A DNA stretch of 64,000 nt. Source: Gemmatimonadota bacterium. GTDB taxonomy: Bacteria; Gemmatimonadota; Gemmatimonadetes; Gemmatimonadales; GWC2-71-9. The stretch lies in contig JAJCZX010000030.1 of the NCBI GenBank assembly GCA_029262195.1, positions 667,438 through 731,437 of the forward strand. The letters run 5' to 3'. Position 1 is the stretch's first letter. Every line of letters starts with the position of its first letter. The notes under the pieces are model-generated. The model had not been told where the DNA came from, searched no databases, and saw only the letters and a program-made list of their open reading frames with translations. Position numbers and translations under genes: made by a program. Below, one piece after another: positions 17,601 to 25,121 of this stretch.

Positions 17601-20290
17601 GAGAACCCGGACCGCCGGGGGATCAGGGCGTCTAGCATCGGCATGAATGGCGGCACAACCACCGATCCGAGGAGCAGTGCGGTCCACAGCGCTGGCGAGA
17701 CGCCGGGCAATGTCCAGGCTGCCACTCCGAGGAGAAACAGCGACGGCGAGGTGAGGCTGCGGCGCAGGTTGTCAATCATCTTCCAACGGCCGTGTGCCGT
17801 AATGCGAGTCGGCTGCCTCCGTCCCACCGCGTCACGCGAGTGGCCAAGTATCCAGGGAAGCAGTTGCCAGTCCCCCCGCACCCAGCGGTGCGTGCGGCGA
17901 ACAGCGACTTCGTAATTGGAGGGAAACTCCTCGAACAGATCAATGTCGGTCACCAATCCGGCCCGCGCGAAGATCCCCTCGAAAAGATCGTGGCTGAGGA
18001 GCGAATTTTCCGGAACCCGCCCTGCCAGAGCCGCCTCGAACGCGTCGACATCGTAGATACCCTTCCCAGTGTATGACCCCTCCTGGAACAGGTCCTGGTA
18101 GACATCGGAAACTGCGCCCGCATAAGGATCGACTCCACCAGGACCCGACACGATTCGCTGGTAAGCAGTGCTGCGAGGTCCCGTAGGCAGGGAGGGCACG
18201 ATCCGCGGTTGAAGGATGCCGTACCCCTCGACGACCCGACCCAACTCGGGGTCGAAGCGCGGTCGGTTCAACGGGTGGGCCATGGCGCCGACGAGGCGGT
18301 ATGCTGCCGTCCTGGGAAGCCGCGTGTCTGAATCCAGCGTGATCACGTAACGGACCCCGGTCGGCACCGCGGGCATCTTGCCGTTAACTGGAATAAAGGT
18401 GGTATCGGTTGCGCCCCGCAGTAACCGGTTTAGTTCGTGCAGCTTACCGCGCTTCCGTTCCCAACCAATCCACATGCCCTGTTGCTCGTTCCAGAGACGT
18501 CGTCGATGCAAGACCGTGAAGCGCTCATCCCCGCCGGGCTCACTATCGTGGCGCTCGTTGAGCTGGGCGATCTGGTCGGCCAACTCAGAGAGGAGGTCGT
18601 CGTCACCGGGCATGTTTTCTTGCTGAGCGTCCTGCCAGTCAGTGAGAAGAGCGAAATGGAGATGTCCGGCGGGATTGGCGAGGTAGTGAACCTCGATCCG
18701 TTCGACAGACTCGGCGATATCGGCGCGGCTCGTGAGCAGCGTGGGCACCACCACCATAGTCCTCAACTCCTCCGGTACGCCGTGTGCGAGGTCGAGCTTG
18801 CACAGTAACCGGGGAGGGGCCACGGCGACGACCAGGCGATGGACGACCGCCATGGCAATTTCCGAAGCCGGCACCAGAGCGAGAATCCCCAGGATGACGA
18901 GTACCGTCACGCTGGCTCCTGCATTCCAGGTTGCAATCATGGGACCTGAGAGAACGACGGCGGTGATGACGCCGACCGATCCGAAGTAGGCCCCGGCGGT
19001 CTGGGTGCGCCAGGCGCGCCTGATGCGGACCCGCAGGGGGACACGATATCCCAACAGTTTCTCGAAGGCCCGCCTGCCGCGGGACACGAGGTAGTACCCC
19101 GGGTCCTCTTCGGCGGGGCGGCCAACAACCGGGCGGTCCGTCTGATCGGGAGAGACGGGTGCACCCTCAGTCCCATCTTCCCGTGAAATGGCTGGCCCGT
19201 TTTGCGCTGCCGTCTCGCGGGCCAGTCGCACTGCCTCCTGCGCCACCTCCATTTCCGAACATCGCGAACCCCGGGACAGGTCTTCGATCTGGGCCCGATA
19301 CTTGTCGCGCGTGGCAAAGTCCATGGCCGCGAAACCGGGTACGGTGCGGAGGATTTCGTCCACGAGGCTCACTCGCTCGAAGAACCCCGGCCAATCGATG
19401 GCTGACATCCATCGCATGCTGGTGACGATGTTGCGCACCGTGATGTTCGCGGCGGCCTGCGCCTGGTGCATGTGCGCCACCACTTCGTCGGCCGATGTCC
19501 CCTGCGCCGCAAGATTTTCGTTGAGCCATTCGAGAGCCGGCATGATGGCCGCAGGCTGGTCGCGCAGCCGTTTTAACATTTGCACGGCGAAACCGCTATC
19601 GAGGTGAGCGGCGTCCGGTCGTCCCAAAACATCGCCAATTTGCTCGGCGGGCCCTTCGCCAAGGCCCAGCAGGCGATCGGCCACAGCGTCCGCCTTAGCA
19701 CGGGCCTGACGGGCGCTAATGACCAACTCCGCCAAACGCCGCAGATTTTCGATGAGGGCCACGCGAAGATGGATCGCTATTGCCCACAGTTCGCCAATAC
19801 CAAGCGGCTGGGCGCGCTGGTAAGCCCGCACGAACGCATGCAGCGTCTCGAGGTCGAAGCGACTGTCCGTATGAGCCACGTAGGCCCATGCCAGCCCGTA
19901 AACGCGTGGGTACCCTCCCAGGTGGTGGCCCTCGGCGATCTTCGGGAGGATCTTGTAAAAGCTGCGCGGAAGGTGGTCGCGGATTTCCCGAATCTGTTGA
20001 TCTACGACGTGGAAATTATCGAGGAGCCACTCTTCGGCCTGGGTGATTTGTTGTTTCGCTCGAACCGCGTCGCCGATGTTGCGGTACCCGGCGAGCAGCA
20101 CCTCCCCGTTCTCCCGGATGCGGGGCAAGTGCGACCGCCCCCGGGCACGCGGCGGCGCGGTGGGTTGGGCTGCGGCCAAGCTCTCGGCATGCTCGCCGAG
20201 CCGTTCGATACCGAACACTTCCGCGCTGATCGGTGGCGGCAATTCCACAGGAGCAAGCCCCGGGGTGTCCGACGTTTTCACAGCCAGCAC
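11645..20290 (-). CDS. ndvB: Cyclic beta-1,2-glucan synthetase (GT84 + GH94)
   Basis: The 2881-residue length fits the NdvB/ChvB/Cgs family. From N to C: a helical region (1-400) conserved in Cgs proteins, two membrane segments near 435-485, a GT84 glycosyltransferase domain with the D653-x-D655 motif (DSDTRLPR), further membrane helices (about 830-1000), a long middle region with the glycoamylase-like module, and a C-terminal GH94 phosphorylase domain whose catalytic Asp is expected at D2564 in GDWNDG. Cgs polymerises glucose from UDP-glucose onto itself, trims chain length and cyclises the glucan, which is exported to the periplasm. The GTG start has no strong ribosome site. No separate exporter (ChvA/NdvA) is visible. 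Confidence 0.93.
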   Translation of the reverse strand: MLAVKTSDTPGLAPVELPPPISAEVFGIERLGEHAESLAAAQPTAPPRARGRSHLPRIRENGEVLLAGYRNIGDAVRAKQQITQAEEWLLDNFHVVDQQIREIRDHLPRSFYKILPKIAEGHHLGGYPRVYGLAWAYVAHTDSRFDLETLHAFVRAYQRAQPLGIGELWAIAIHLRVALIENLRRLAELVISARQARAKADAVADRLLGLGEGPAEQIGDVLGRPDAAHLDSGFAVQMLKRLRDQPAAIMPALEWLNENLAAQGTSADEVVAHMHQAQAAANITVRNIVTSMRWMSAIDWPGFFERVSLVDEILRTVPGFAAMDFATRDKYRAQIEDLSRGSRCSEMEVAQEAVRLARETAAQNGPAISREDGTEGAPVSPDQTDRPVVGRPAEEDPGYYLVSRGRRAFEKLLGYRVPLRVRIRRAWRTQTAGAYFGSVGVITAVVLSGPMIATWNAGASVTVLVILGILALVPASEIAMAVVHRLVVAVAPPRLLCKLDLAHGVPEELRTMVVVPTLLTSRADIAESVERIEVHYLANPAGHLHFALLTDWQDAQQENMPGDDDLLSELADQIAQLNERHDSEPGGDERFTVLHRRRLWNEQQGMWIGWERKRGKLHELNRLLRGATDTTFIPVNGKMPAVPTGVRYVITLDSDTRLPRTAAYRLVGAMAHPLNRPRFDPELGRVVEGYGILQPRIVPSLPTGPRSTAYQRIVSGPGGVDPYAGAVSDVYQDLFQEGSYTGKGIYDVDAFEAALAGRVPENSLLSHDLFEGIFARAGLVTDIDLFEEFPSNYEVAVRRTHRWVRGDWQLLPWILGHSRDAVGRRQPTRITAHGRWKMIDNLRRSLTSPSLFLLGVAAWTLPGVSPALWTALLLGSVVVPPFMPMLDALIPRRSGFSKRSHLRATGSDVRAAGLQVLLSVAVLAHQARYMTDAVVRTLVRVYVTRRNLLEWVPAAQVAFGVDLRLRTFYWHFNRSVFLAATAGVLFVVFKPAAWPVAGPLVLLWLLAPALTWHLSVPARPAEKHRLSPAERRSLRLVGRRTWRFFETFVTAEEHFLPPDNFQEDPVPIVARRTSPTNMGLYLLSTMVARDFGWIGISDMVGRLEATLETMTGLRRFHGHFVNWYDTGDLRPLDPLYISTVDSGNLAGHLIALSQGCRRLIGSVVLGQYVLDGISDALQPVVDTVAKDDFRPLSETVTTSQVREAVQMMSALVADLPTSDTDWKSRITALEIGAENLFDIARTISTGAGDGNEPEIVVWAAAVRDTVQSNARDLELLSQQAPDQTITAATTLEHRLSALALRAEQMARAMDFRFLFDSSRKLFSIGYRVADSTLDPNCYDLLASEARLASFVAIAKGDALPRHWFLLGRSLTPVGPGAALVSWSGSMFEYLMPLLVMEQPAHSLLDLTCRLVVGRQVRYGMERRVPWGVSESAYNVRDVEFTYQYSDFGVPGLGLKRGLFEDVVVAPYATALAAMVDPRAALGNIARLEENGAGGTYGLYEALDFTPARLPDRERVAVIRAYMAHHQGMTIVSLGNVIHDGLTRRRFHSHPMIRAAELLLQERTPRSVAVMRPRGEEVQMAAHVRDLIPPTLRRFESPHDVPPRTHVLSNGRYVVMVTAAGSGFSRWHDLAVTRWREDTTRDCWGTFIFLRDAGTGAVWSAGFQPSGTEVDRYNVIFAEDRAKIAQRDRSLSTAVEIVVSPEDDAELRQLTVTNLENRDREIDVTSYAEVVLAPHDDDVAHPTFSNLFVATEFVPGLQTLLATRRPRTASEPQLWLAHLAAIEGETVGPCQFESDRARFLGRGRGIRTAVAVIGGEPLTSSAGTVLDPIVSLRYRVALPAGGTIRVVFTTLVAPSRREALDLAEKYRQTDTFERESALAWMYAQVQLHHLQITQDEAHLFQRLANRMLFDDRTLRTVPEDLAANTRGAPGLWAYGISGDLPIAVVRVEQEEERDVARQLLRAHEYWRLKGVAADLVILNAKGASYAPGLQEFFEAMVRASESTVGTERDHRLGNVFVLREDQLPTRDLLLLRCAARVLILANRGTLSEQVVRLRRLRPGPVQRRLRLPRKAPGAVPPPALDLDFFNGLGGFTEDGREYVTVLGEGQWTPAPWINVVSNPEFGFQVSDSGGGYTWSVNSRENKLTPWSNDPVGDTPGEAFYVRDLESGWIWGPTCLPIRDQTSPYVIRHGQGYSRFEHTSHGISMDLLQFVPLDDPLKISRLKLVNRSGHRRRLSITAYVEWVLGVTRGRSAQYVVTEIDEDTGAALASNSWRGEFADRVAFADLGGRQSSWTCDRLEFLGRNSGLDRPASLERGVALSGKAGALLDPCAALQTEVELEPGQQTELVFLLGEEAGREQARTLVRRYRHKDIDVLLREVVDGWDAELGTVQVRTPDPSMDLMLNRWLLYQTLTCRIRSRSAFYQSGGAYGFRDQLQDALALLLARPDVAREHILRAAARQFREGDVQHWWHPPTGRGVRTRISDDRLWLPYVVVRYLRTTDDWSVLDETIPWLLGPTLDEHQHESYFLPEASEDTATLFEHCARALDRSLEVGSHGLPLMGGGDWNDGMNRVGIEGHGESVWLGWFLHANLTEFAEIADRRQDGKRAATWRTTAASVITSLEREAWDGEWYRRAFFDDGTPLGSAESDECRIDSIAQSWAVLSGAGADGRARQAMESVVRLLVREDERLMLLFSPPFDSSDRDPGYIKGYVPGIRENGGQYTHAAVWSVMAFARLGDGERAFDLFNLLNPIHHASQRASVSNYKVEPYVVAADIYSAEGHMGRGGWTWYTGAAAWLYRAGLESILGFSKQGSALAIDPCIPRDWKRFEIDYRHGGTFYRIEVENPNAVCRGVSKVSLDGTVLAAGQLVPLSDDGLDHQVLVVLG

Positions 20291-20484
20291 TGTTGCGGGA
20301 CATCCGAGCGAGCAAACCTTCTCAAGTAATCGTAGCTCCTTTCACCGCCGCCAAAGCCAGGCGCCAGATTTTCTATGGGGACCGGCCGCTAACCTGGTCG
20401 AAAATCATATTGGCCGTGAGTCGCACAGAGTTGTCGTTCTAAACCAAAGGTAGTCATTCCCCACCATACTGCGAGCGGTCTCGA

Positions 20485-20868
20485 ATGCTGAGAGGCCCAG
20501 GACGGAGTTGTGAAAGAGAACAATCAAGGAGGTTTCTCGATTGGATTCCTGGAAGTACGGGAGAGTCAGTGGCGGCCGTGCTCTTGAACCACGGCTTTGA
20601 CGTATTGGACGCTCTTACCAACCCGGATCGCCCGCTTGCTGCCACTCCGCTCGATGAACTAGACACGAAAATACGCTTCGCTCGCTCCGCACCCTCGCAG
20701 TCTTCGGCTCCCAACGTCGTAGGCGTCGTCCGAGGAAGCGATCCCTTGTTCAGAGACGAATATGTGCTCGTTTCCGCGCACATGGATCACCTGGGTACAA
20801 GTTCTGGCTCAAGACCAGACTCAGTTTTTAACGGGGCCGACGACAATGGCTCCGGCACAGCATTTGCA
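20485..20868 (+). pseudogene. Truncated M28 metallopeptidase remnant
   Basis: One plus-strand frame encodes a clear piece of a secreted M28 aminopeptidase: NVVGVVRGSDPLFRDEYV, then SAHMDHLG (His at 20779) and NGADDNGSGTA (first Asp at 20839), which are the first zinc-binding motifs of the family. Homology stops at about 20868, just after the bridging Asp; the rest of the catalytic domain and the signal peptide are absent, and the frame then runs antisense into the polyketide synthase gene. It is therefore a fragment left by deletion. Boundaries are approximate. Confidence 0.7.
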
Positions 20869-20934
20869 GCTACATCCTGTTGTACCGAAAGTAGTACTCT
20901 TGTAGTGGCACCGTTGCACAATTGCATCTACGAC

Positions 20935-22023
20935 TCACTCAAACAAAGTTGCCTCGACGGTCAAGCCCGGCCCGAAGCCGAGCGCCACGCAAGGCAGCGG
21001 CGAGCCAGAATCAATAAGTTTTTCGAGGAGAAAGGCCATGGTCGCCGACGACATGTTGCCGTGATCCCAGAGCACCTCGCGCGACGCGGCAGTCGCAGCC
21101 CCCGTCAAGCCCAGTGCTTTTTCGGCGGCATCCAAAATCCTCGGCCCGCCCGGATGAATGGCCCACGTGCCGATGTCGCCCCTCGTCAGTCCCGACCTGC
21201 TAAGCCATTGATCCACGTATCCGGCAAGATGGGCTTCGATTAGATCCGGGATCCGCGGTGAGAGCGTCATATCGAATCCGTGATCCCCTATTCGCCATGT
21301 CATCGCCTCAGTGGAATCCGGCAACAAGTACGACCCACCCCCGGTCATACACCATCCCCCTCCCCCCTCCCTCCCCCCTCTTCCCACCACCAGCGCCCCT
21401 GCCCCATCAGCAAACAGCGCGTTCGAAACGATTCGATCGGTATTCCAGCCGTACTGAAAATGAAGCGAACATAGCTCGACGGACGTCACCATAATCCGAG
21501 CATCCGGGTTCGCCCCGGCGATAGAAGCCGCGGTGCGCAGAGCGTTCAGCAGGGCGTGACATCCCATGAAACCTACCTGCAACCTTTCCACCGTCCGCGG
21601 GAGCGACAGGCCTTCGATTAACTCGCTGTCGATCCCGGGAGCATAGAAACCGGTGCACGTCACGTTGATCAGGTGCGTAATCTCGCCGGGCTGCACGCCG
21701 GACCGATGCAGTGTTTCGGAAGCGGCCCGAAGAGCCAGGGAGCCCGCATGCTTTTTGTAACTGCCCATTCTGGCTTCGGTCGACGGGCCCCGATCTTGTG
21801 GCCCTGAGGGCAGATGATAAAAATCGTAAACGGGTAGCCCGTTGGAATCATCTAACAGGACGCTCCCTCGGGCTCGAATCCTGGTTTTCCGATAAATCAA
21901 CTTCAGTACCCGCTCCTGCCGCTCAGAGTTAGTAGAAAGGGGTAACACTCCATCGGCGATCGTTTGCTGATCGAGCGAGTACGTCGGAGCAGCGGACGCC
22001 ACGGCGAAGATTTTGAGGGCCAA
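20935..22023 (-). CDS. Type III polyketide synthase (chalcone/stilbene synthase family)
   Basis: From the TTG at 22023 the protein has 362 residues, the usual length. The catalytic triad is visible: C155 in QVGFMGCHALLNAL, His in WAIHPGGPRIL and Asn in DHGNMSSAT; the C-terminal GFGPG loop is present. The open frame continues upstream to 22203, but that part overlaps the FAD gene and is not family-like; the TTG lies 2 nt after that gene's stop with AAAGG 8 nt upstream. It condenses an acyl starter with malonyl-CoA to a pyrone, resorcinol or similar aromatic. It is the last gene of a four-gene operon. A glycine-rich insertion (GRGGREGGGG) follows the DGAGA motif. Confidence 0.92.
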   Translation of the reverse strand: MALKIFAVASAAPTYSLDQQTIADGVLPLSTNSERQERVLKLIYRKTRIRARGSVLLDDSNGLPVYDFYHLPSGPQDRGPSTEARMGSYKKHAGSLALRAASETLHRSGVQPGEITHLINVTCTGFYAPGIDSELIEGLSLPRTVERLQVGFMGCHALLNALRTAASIAGANPDARIMVTSVELCSLHFQYGWNTDRIVSNALFADGAGALVVGRGGREGGGGWCMTGGGSYLLPDSTEAMTWRIGDHGFDMTLSPRIPDLIEAHLAGYVDQWLSRSGLTRGDIGTWAIHPGGPRILDAAEKALGLTGAATAASREVLWDHGNMSSATMAFLLEKLIDSGSPLPCVALGFGPGLTVEATLFE

Positions 22024-22025
22024 AG

Positions 22026-23183
22026 TTAGAGCCTTTCGGGAATAGGACGGTTTAAGCCTGCAACCACGGGGCGCGCCAACACCGGGGCCCTGGCAATTAT
22101 GCGGATCGTCAGCGCTGCCAGCCACGGCCGCGCCAACACACCGCGCGCGACGCGACAAGCGGTCTGACGTTTTTCGATTTCCCGACCGAGGAACCGCTCC
22201 CACTCAATCAGATGTGAATCGGACCAACTAACACTGGCGGCTTCAGCAAGTGGAGCGACTCTAAGCGCCGAGTTGAGGCCCCATGCGATGCCTTCGCCGG
22301 TGAACGGTTCGACGTAACCTGCAGCATCACCCAACAGAAACAAACGTCGGCCGCCGCGAACATCCCGTTGCCGTGTAAGGGCTGGTGTGCCCCGAATACC
22401 CCACACGACTTTGAAGTCGGGCAGTGATCCTTCCCGCTCCAGGATACTACGGATGACCACTTCGGGAGTGGCATCCTCAAGAAGCTTTCGATCAATCGCA
22501 GCGGCGACATCCACCAGCCCGTCCTCCAACCGAACCAGTCCGACATATCCGTGAGGGCCAACGGTCATCCGGATTTCGCCGACCCCGAGTTCCGCTTGGG
22601 GTACAACAATTGTCAATCCAAGACCGACCTTCGAGTCCGGTTCACTGATCGGGTTAAATCGGGGATGGTCACGAAGGAAACCTCCGTCCAGTCCGTCGGC
22701 GGCAAGCACAACGCGGGCATGTATCGTCGATGCCGCCGTATCAGTCGCGGGCATCAACTCAACGTGCCAGCCATCATTCTGTTCCCGATCCAATCGTGCA
22801 ACGGTCCCAGGTCGAAACACCGCTCCTGCCTGCTCTGCCTCTCGCACGAGCGCAGCATCGAAGACCCTTCGCGATACCGCGTAGCCCGAGGGAAGTGATA
22901 TATTGGCACGCCTTGAGAATCCGCGTAGATCGAGCCGCTCCAGTCGATGCGCGCCGAGGTCGTCCAGCAGCCCTCCCAGACCCGTGCGGTCCAGGGCGTC
23001 GACGGCCGCGCCGTTGATACAACAGCCGCACACCTTGTCGCGCGGAAACACAGCGCGGTCAGCCAGGAGTACCGACAGGCCTTTGGTCGCGAGTAATCGC
23101 GCCACAGTTGAGCCAGCAGGACCGGCGCCCGCCACAAAAGCGTCCCAATATTCGGCTGGTTTCACCACTCGGTCAATCGACAT
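22026..23183 (-). CDS. FAD-dependent oxidoreductase, geranylgeranyl-reductase/hydroxylase family
   Basis: The 385-residue protein has the N-terminal dinucleotide motif GAGPAGS (about 19-25), the DKVCGCCINGAAVDAL segment typical of geranylgeranyl-reductase-like flavoproteins, and the second FAD motif LLGDAAGYVEPFTGEGIAWGL. Such flavoproteins hydroxylate or reduce polyketide or prenyl products. In characterised actinobacterial alkylquinone clusters a type III synthase works with a methyltransferase and a flavin monooxygenase, and the same trio is seen here. The ATG lies inside the last codons of the methyltransferase gene (11-nt overlap) and its stop is 2 nt before the polyketide synthase start, so the three are co-translated. 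Confidence 0.87.
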   Translation of the reverse strand: MSIDRVVKPAEYWDAFVAGAGPAGSTVARLLATKGLSVLLADRAVFPRDKVCGCCINGAAVDALDRTGLGGLLDDLGAHRLERLDLRGFSRRANISLPSGYAVSRRVFDAALVREAEQAGAVFRPGTVARLDREQNDGWHVELMPATDTAASTIHARVVLAADGLDGGFLRDHPRFNPISEPDSKVGLGLTIVVPQAELGVGEIRMTVGPHGYVGLVRLEDGLVDVAAAIDRKLLEDATPEVVIRSILEREGSLPDFKVVWGIRGTPALTRQRDVRGGRRLFLLGDAAGYVEPFTGEGIAWGLNSALRVAPLAEAASVSWSDSHLIEWERFLGREIEKRQTACRVARGVLARPWLAALTIRIIARAPVLARPVVAGLNRPIPERL

Positions 23184-23901
23184 TAAGTGCCGGCGCAGTC
23201 CACGTTAGTAGAAGACGGCGCGGCCAGAGCCGGGCACAGTGAGCATCCGTCAGGCCAGCCCGAATTGCAATATCGATCATCTCTTCCATCGAGAAAGCCG
23301 CTCGTACCGAAAGCAGAGAGTCCGTGTGCACTATCGGCGATCGGGTGAGCGCGCGAGTCGCTGCGGCAGCCAGGAAAAAACCGCTGCTCGATCGCTCCAG
23401 GTCGTGCACCAGGAACCCGCGCCCAGTCGCGCAAGCCATCTCCCTTACCAGGCTCACCGCCTGCCCGTCAGCAAGGTGATGCATGAAGAGGCTGGACACG
23501 AAATAGTCGTAACCTTGCGGCAAGGGCCCATCCAAAACGTCACGAACAAAAAACTGCCCGGCGCGCATCGAACCAGTCGCCTGCTCCCGCGCGTACTCCA
23601 CGGCGCGTTCACTCAGGTCGCAACCATCGAATTCAAATGGCAGGCCTTTACGTTTCGTCAGCGACGCAAGTCGACGGGTGATGTCGCCGCCGCCGCAGGC
23701 AAGGTCAAGGACGCGGACCGGAGTCTTGCTGTTCTGGTTTCCACCATCGATGCGCAACAAAGCCGCCAGGATTGCTTCTGCAGTTCGACTAAGTCGATTG
23801 AGGCGGGCCAACCCCCGGAGCGCGCCGACGTGCAGCCCGTCATCTAACGCCGGGTCGTCCATCAACTCGTCGGCCCGCTGGCGCGTTTTAAGTCCCCGCA
23901 A
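23173..23901 (-). CDS. Class I SAM-dependent methyltransferase
   Basis: The 242-residue protein has motif I VLDLACGGGDITRRLA (residues 65-80), an acidic end of strand 2 in FDGCDLSERAV, and the DYFVSSLFMHHL post-motif. It probably methylates the phenol or quinone made by the type III synthase encoded in the same operon, as in bacterial alkylresorcinol and alkylquinone clusters; the acceptor is inferred. The first codon is TTG 23901, 3 nt after the stop of the chalcone-isomerase-like gene; an internal ATG (DELMDDPALD) is a possible alternative. Its 3' end overlaps the FAD gene by 11 nt. Confidence 0.85.
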   Translation of the reverse strand: MRGLKTRQRADELMDDPALDDGLHVGALRGLARLNRLSRTAEAILAALLRIDGGNQNSKTPVRVLDLACGGGDITRRLASLTKRKGLPFEFDGCDLSERAVEYAREQATGSMRAGQFFVRDVLDGPLPQGYDYFVSSLFMHHLADGQAVSLVREMACATGRGFLVHDLERSSSGFFLAAAATRALTRSPIVHTDSLLSVRAAFSMEEMIDIAIRAGLTDAHCARLWPRRLLLTWTAPALNVD

Positions 23902-23904
23902 TGT

Positions 23905-24561
23905 TCACCGCTCTGATTCGAACAACGACCGCACCAGCCCATCTCGAAAATCCGAGCCTCTGACGAAATACCCGGCGAGCACCGACAACACCGACTCCCG
24001 CCCCACATCAACCTGGTCTATGTAGATCGTACCGTCACTACCCTGAACCCTGGTGTGCAATTGGTCTCCACTGATCAGATAAAACGCGCGGTCACCGTCG
24101 CGAATTCCTCGGTCCTCGAGCCCACTATACCATGTAGGAAGATTCCGGCTTATGTCGTCAAAGGTCGTACGCTCGATTAATCCCCGCTTCCAAACGGTCT
24201 CGGCGCCGTCCCGGATTCCCGAGAGGAAGCGACTGAGGCCAACATTTCTCTCGAACTCCATAGTGACGAGCGCCTCGCTGGAACGGATCGCATACCACGC
24301 AATCGAATCGGCCAGGTCGGAGGTCAAACGGTTTCCAGTCACCAGATGGCGCAGCACCTCAGCCGTCCGGGGCCCGACTCGGACACTAACGTTGGCAACG
24401 TCAACCTTGACGAACAGAAACCCTTTCCTAAGGAGCATATCCATCTGGGAATAAGCGCCATCGCCAAGACGCGATAGATCAAGATCCACCTCCTGCGAAT
24501 CGAGCTGGCCGGGCGCCGCGATGCTCGTGGCAACGCAGATGGCGAACAAGGTCCTGTTCAT
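23905..24561 (-). CDS. Secreted chalcone-isomerase-like protein
   Basis: From ATG 24561 the product has 218 residues and a signal peptide (MNRTLFAICVATSIAAPG...). The C-terminal half follows the chalcone-isomerase-like fold pattern: TMEFERNVGLSRF, a helix leading to WYSGLEDRGIRDGDRAFY, then a strand pair ending IYIDQVDVGRESVLSVLAGYF, where plant and bacterial CHI-like proteins have the IPG-x-x-F-x-x-AL motif. The assignment is by pattern and is moderate. It is first in an operon with a methyltransferase, a flavoprotein and a type III polyketide synthase, making an isomerase or lipid-binding role in polyketide chemistry plausible. The frame extends to TTG 24597, but the signal peptide argues for ATG 24561. 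Confidence 0.55.
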   Translation of the reverse strand: MNRTLFAICVATSIAAPGQLDSQEVDLDLSRLGDGAYSQMDMLLRKGFLFVKVDVANVSVRVGPRTAEVLRHLVTGNRLTSDLADSIAWYAIRSSEALVTMEFERNVGLSRFLSGIRDGAETVWKRGLIERTTFDDISRNLPTWYSGLEDRGIRDGDRAFYLISGDQLHTRVQGSDGTIYIDQVDVGRESVLSVLAGYFVRGSDFRDGLVRSLFESER

Positions 24562-24597
24562 CCGAATGAAGCTCTGGGGTTGGGGGATGGGAGTCAA

Positions 24598-25121
24598 TAT
24601 ATGAGGGACGGAACGGACAAGACGGACAGACGGGCGGGGCGTTTGCGACCACCGAGATCCGGGGAAGCTTCATTGCGTCGGGATTCCGTTCGTCGCTCGT
24701 TTCCAACTTGAGGCGTAGAGTGACGTGACATCGCTTCGCACTTCAGCGGATTCCTGCAGCACCGCTCGCAGGTTCGCGCTGTGCAGAGTTCCTTGACTGC
24801 GCTTCGCTTGTCAGCGGATTTGATCAACTGCAACGAGTTGCGTTGACTGAAGACGGTCGGCCCAACAGGTAAAAAGGCCAGTTTAACTGGGCTTTTGAGT
24901 CGGGGCACCCAGGTTAGGATTCGACCCGATGCCGCGAAAGGAGTGAGCGGCGAGGACTGAAGACGGTCGGCCCAACGTAAAAAAGGAGCCAGCAAAGCTG
25001 GCCCCTTTTTAAGTCGGGACGCCCGGATTCGCACAAAAGCAACGAGTACAACGAGTTGCGTTGTCTGAGTACGGTCGGCCCAACGTAAAAAAGGAGCCAG
25101 CAAAGCTGGCCCCTTTTTAAG
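24598..25121. repeat. Non-coding block of tRNA-Pro 3' end/terminator repeats and short repeats
   Basis: No gene is supported. Two copies of a 69-bp unit are identical at 24963-25031 and 25071-25139, period 108 bp. Each holds a terminator-like hairpin (GGAGCCAGC-AAA-GCTGGCCCC with A/T tracts) and the CGGGACGCCCGGATTCG end of the tRNA-Pro T-arm/acceptor. A third, diverged copy is at about 24852-24925. The left end holds GGACGGAACGGACAAGACGG-type short repeats, and 24730-24850 repeats CGCTTCGC...TCAGCGGATT segments. Reading frames across it are artefacts. Confidence 0.8.
25087..25118 (-). terminator. Terminator of tRNA-Pro
   Basis: Just 3 nt beyond the tRNA end, the minus strand has A-tract, GGGGCCAGC, loop TTT, GCTGGCTCC, then six T. 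One mismatch in a 9-bp stem; the A/T tracts make it bidirectional in appearance. Duplicated at 24979-25010. Confidence 0.75.

Noticed and set aside
11564..20329. Many long frames antisense or out of frame across 11.6-20.3 kb.
   Set aside because: They are shadows of the GC-rich glucan synthetase gene and show no recognisable family.
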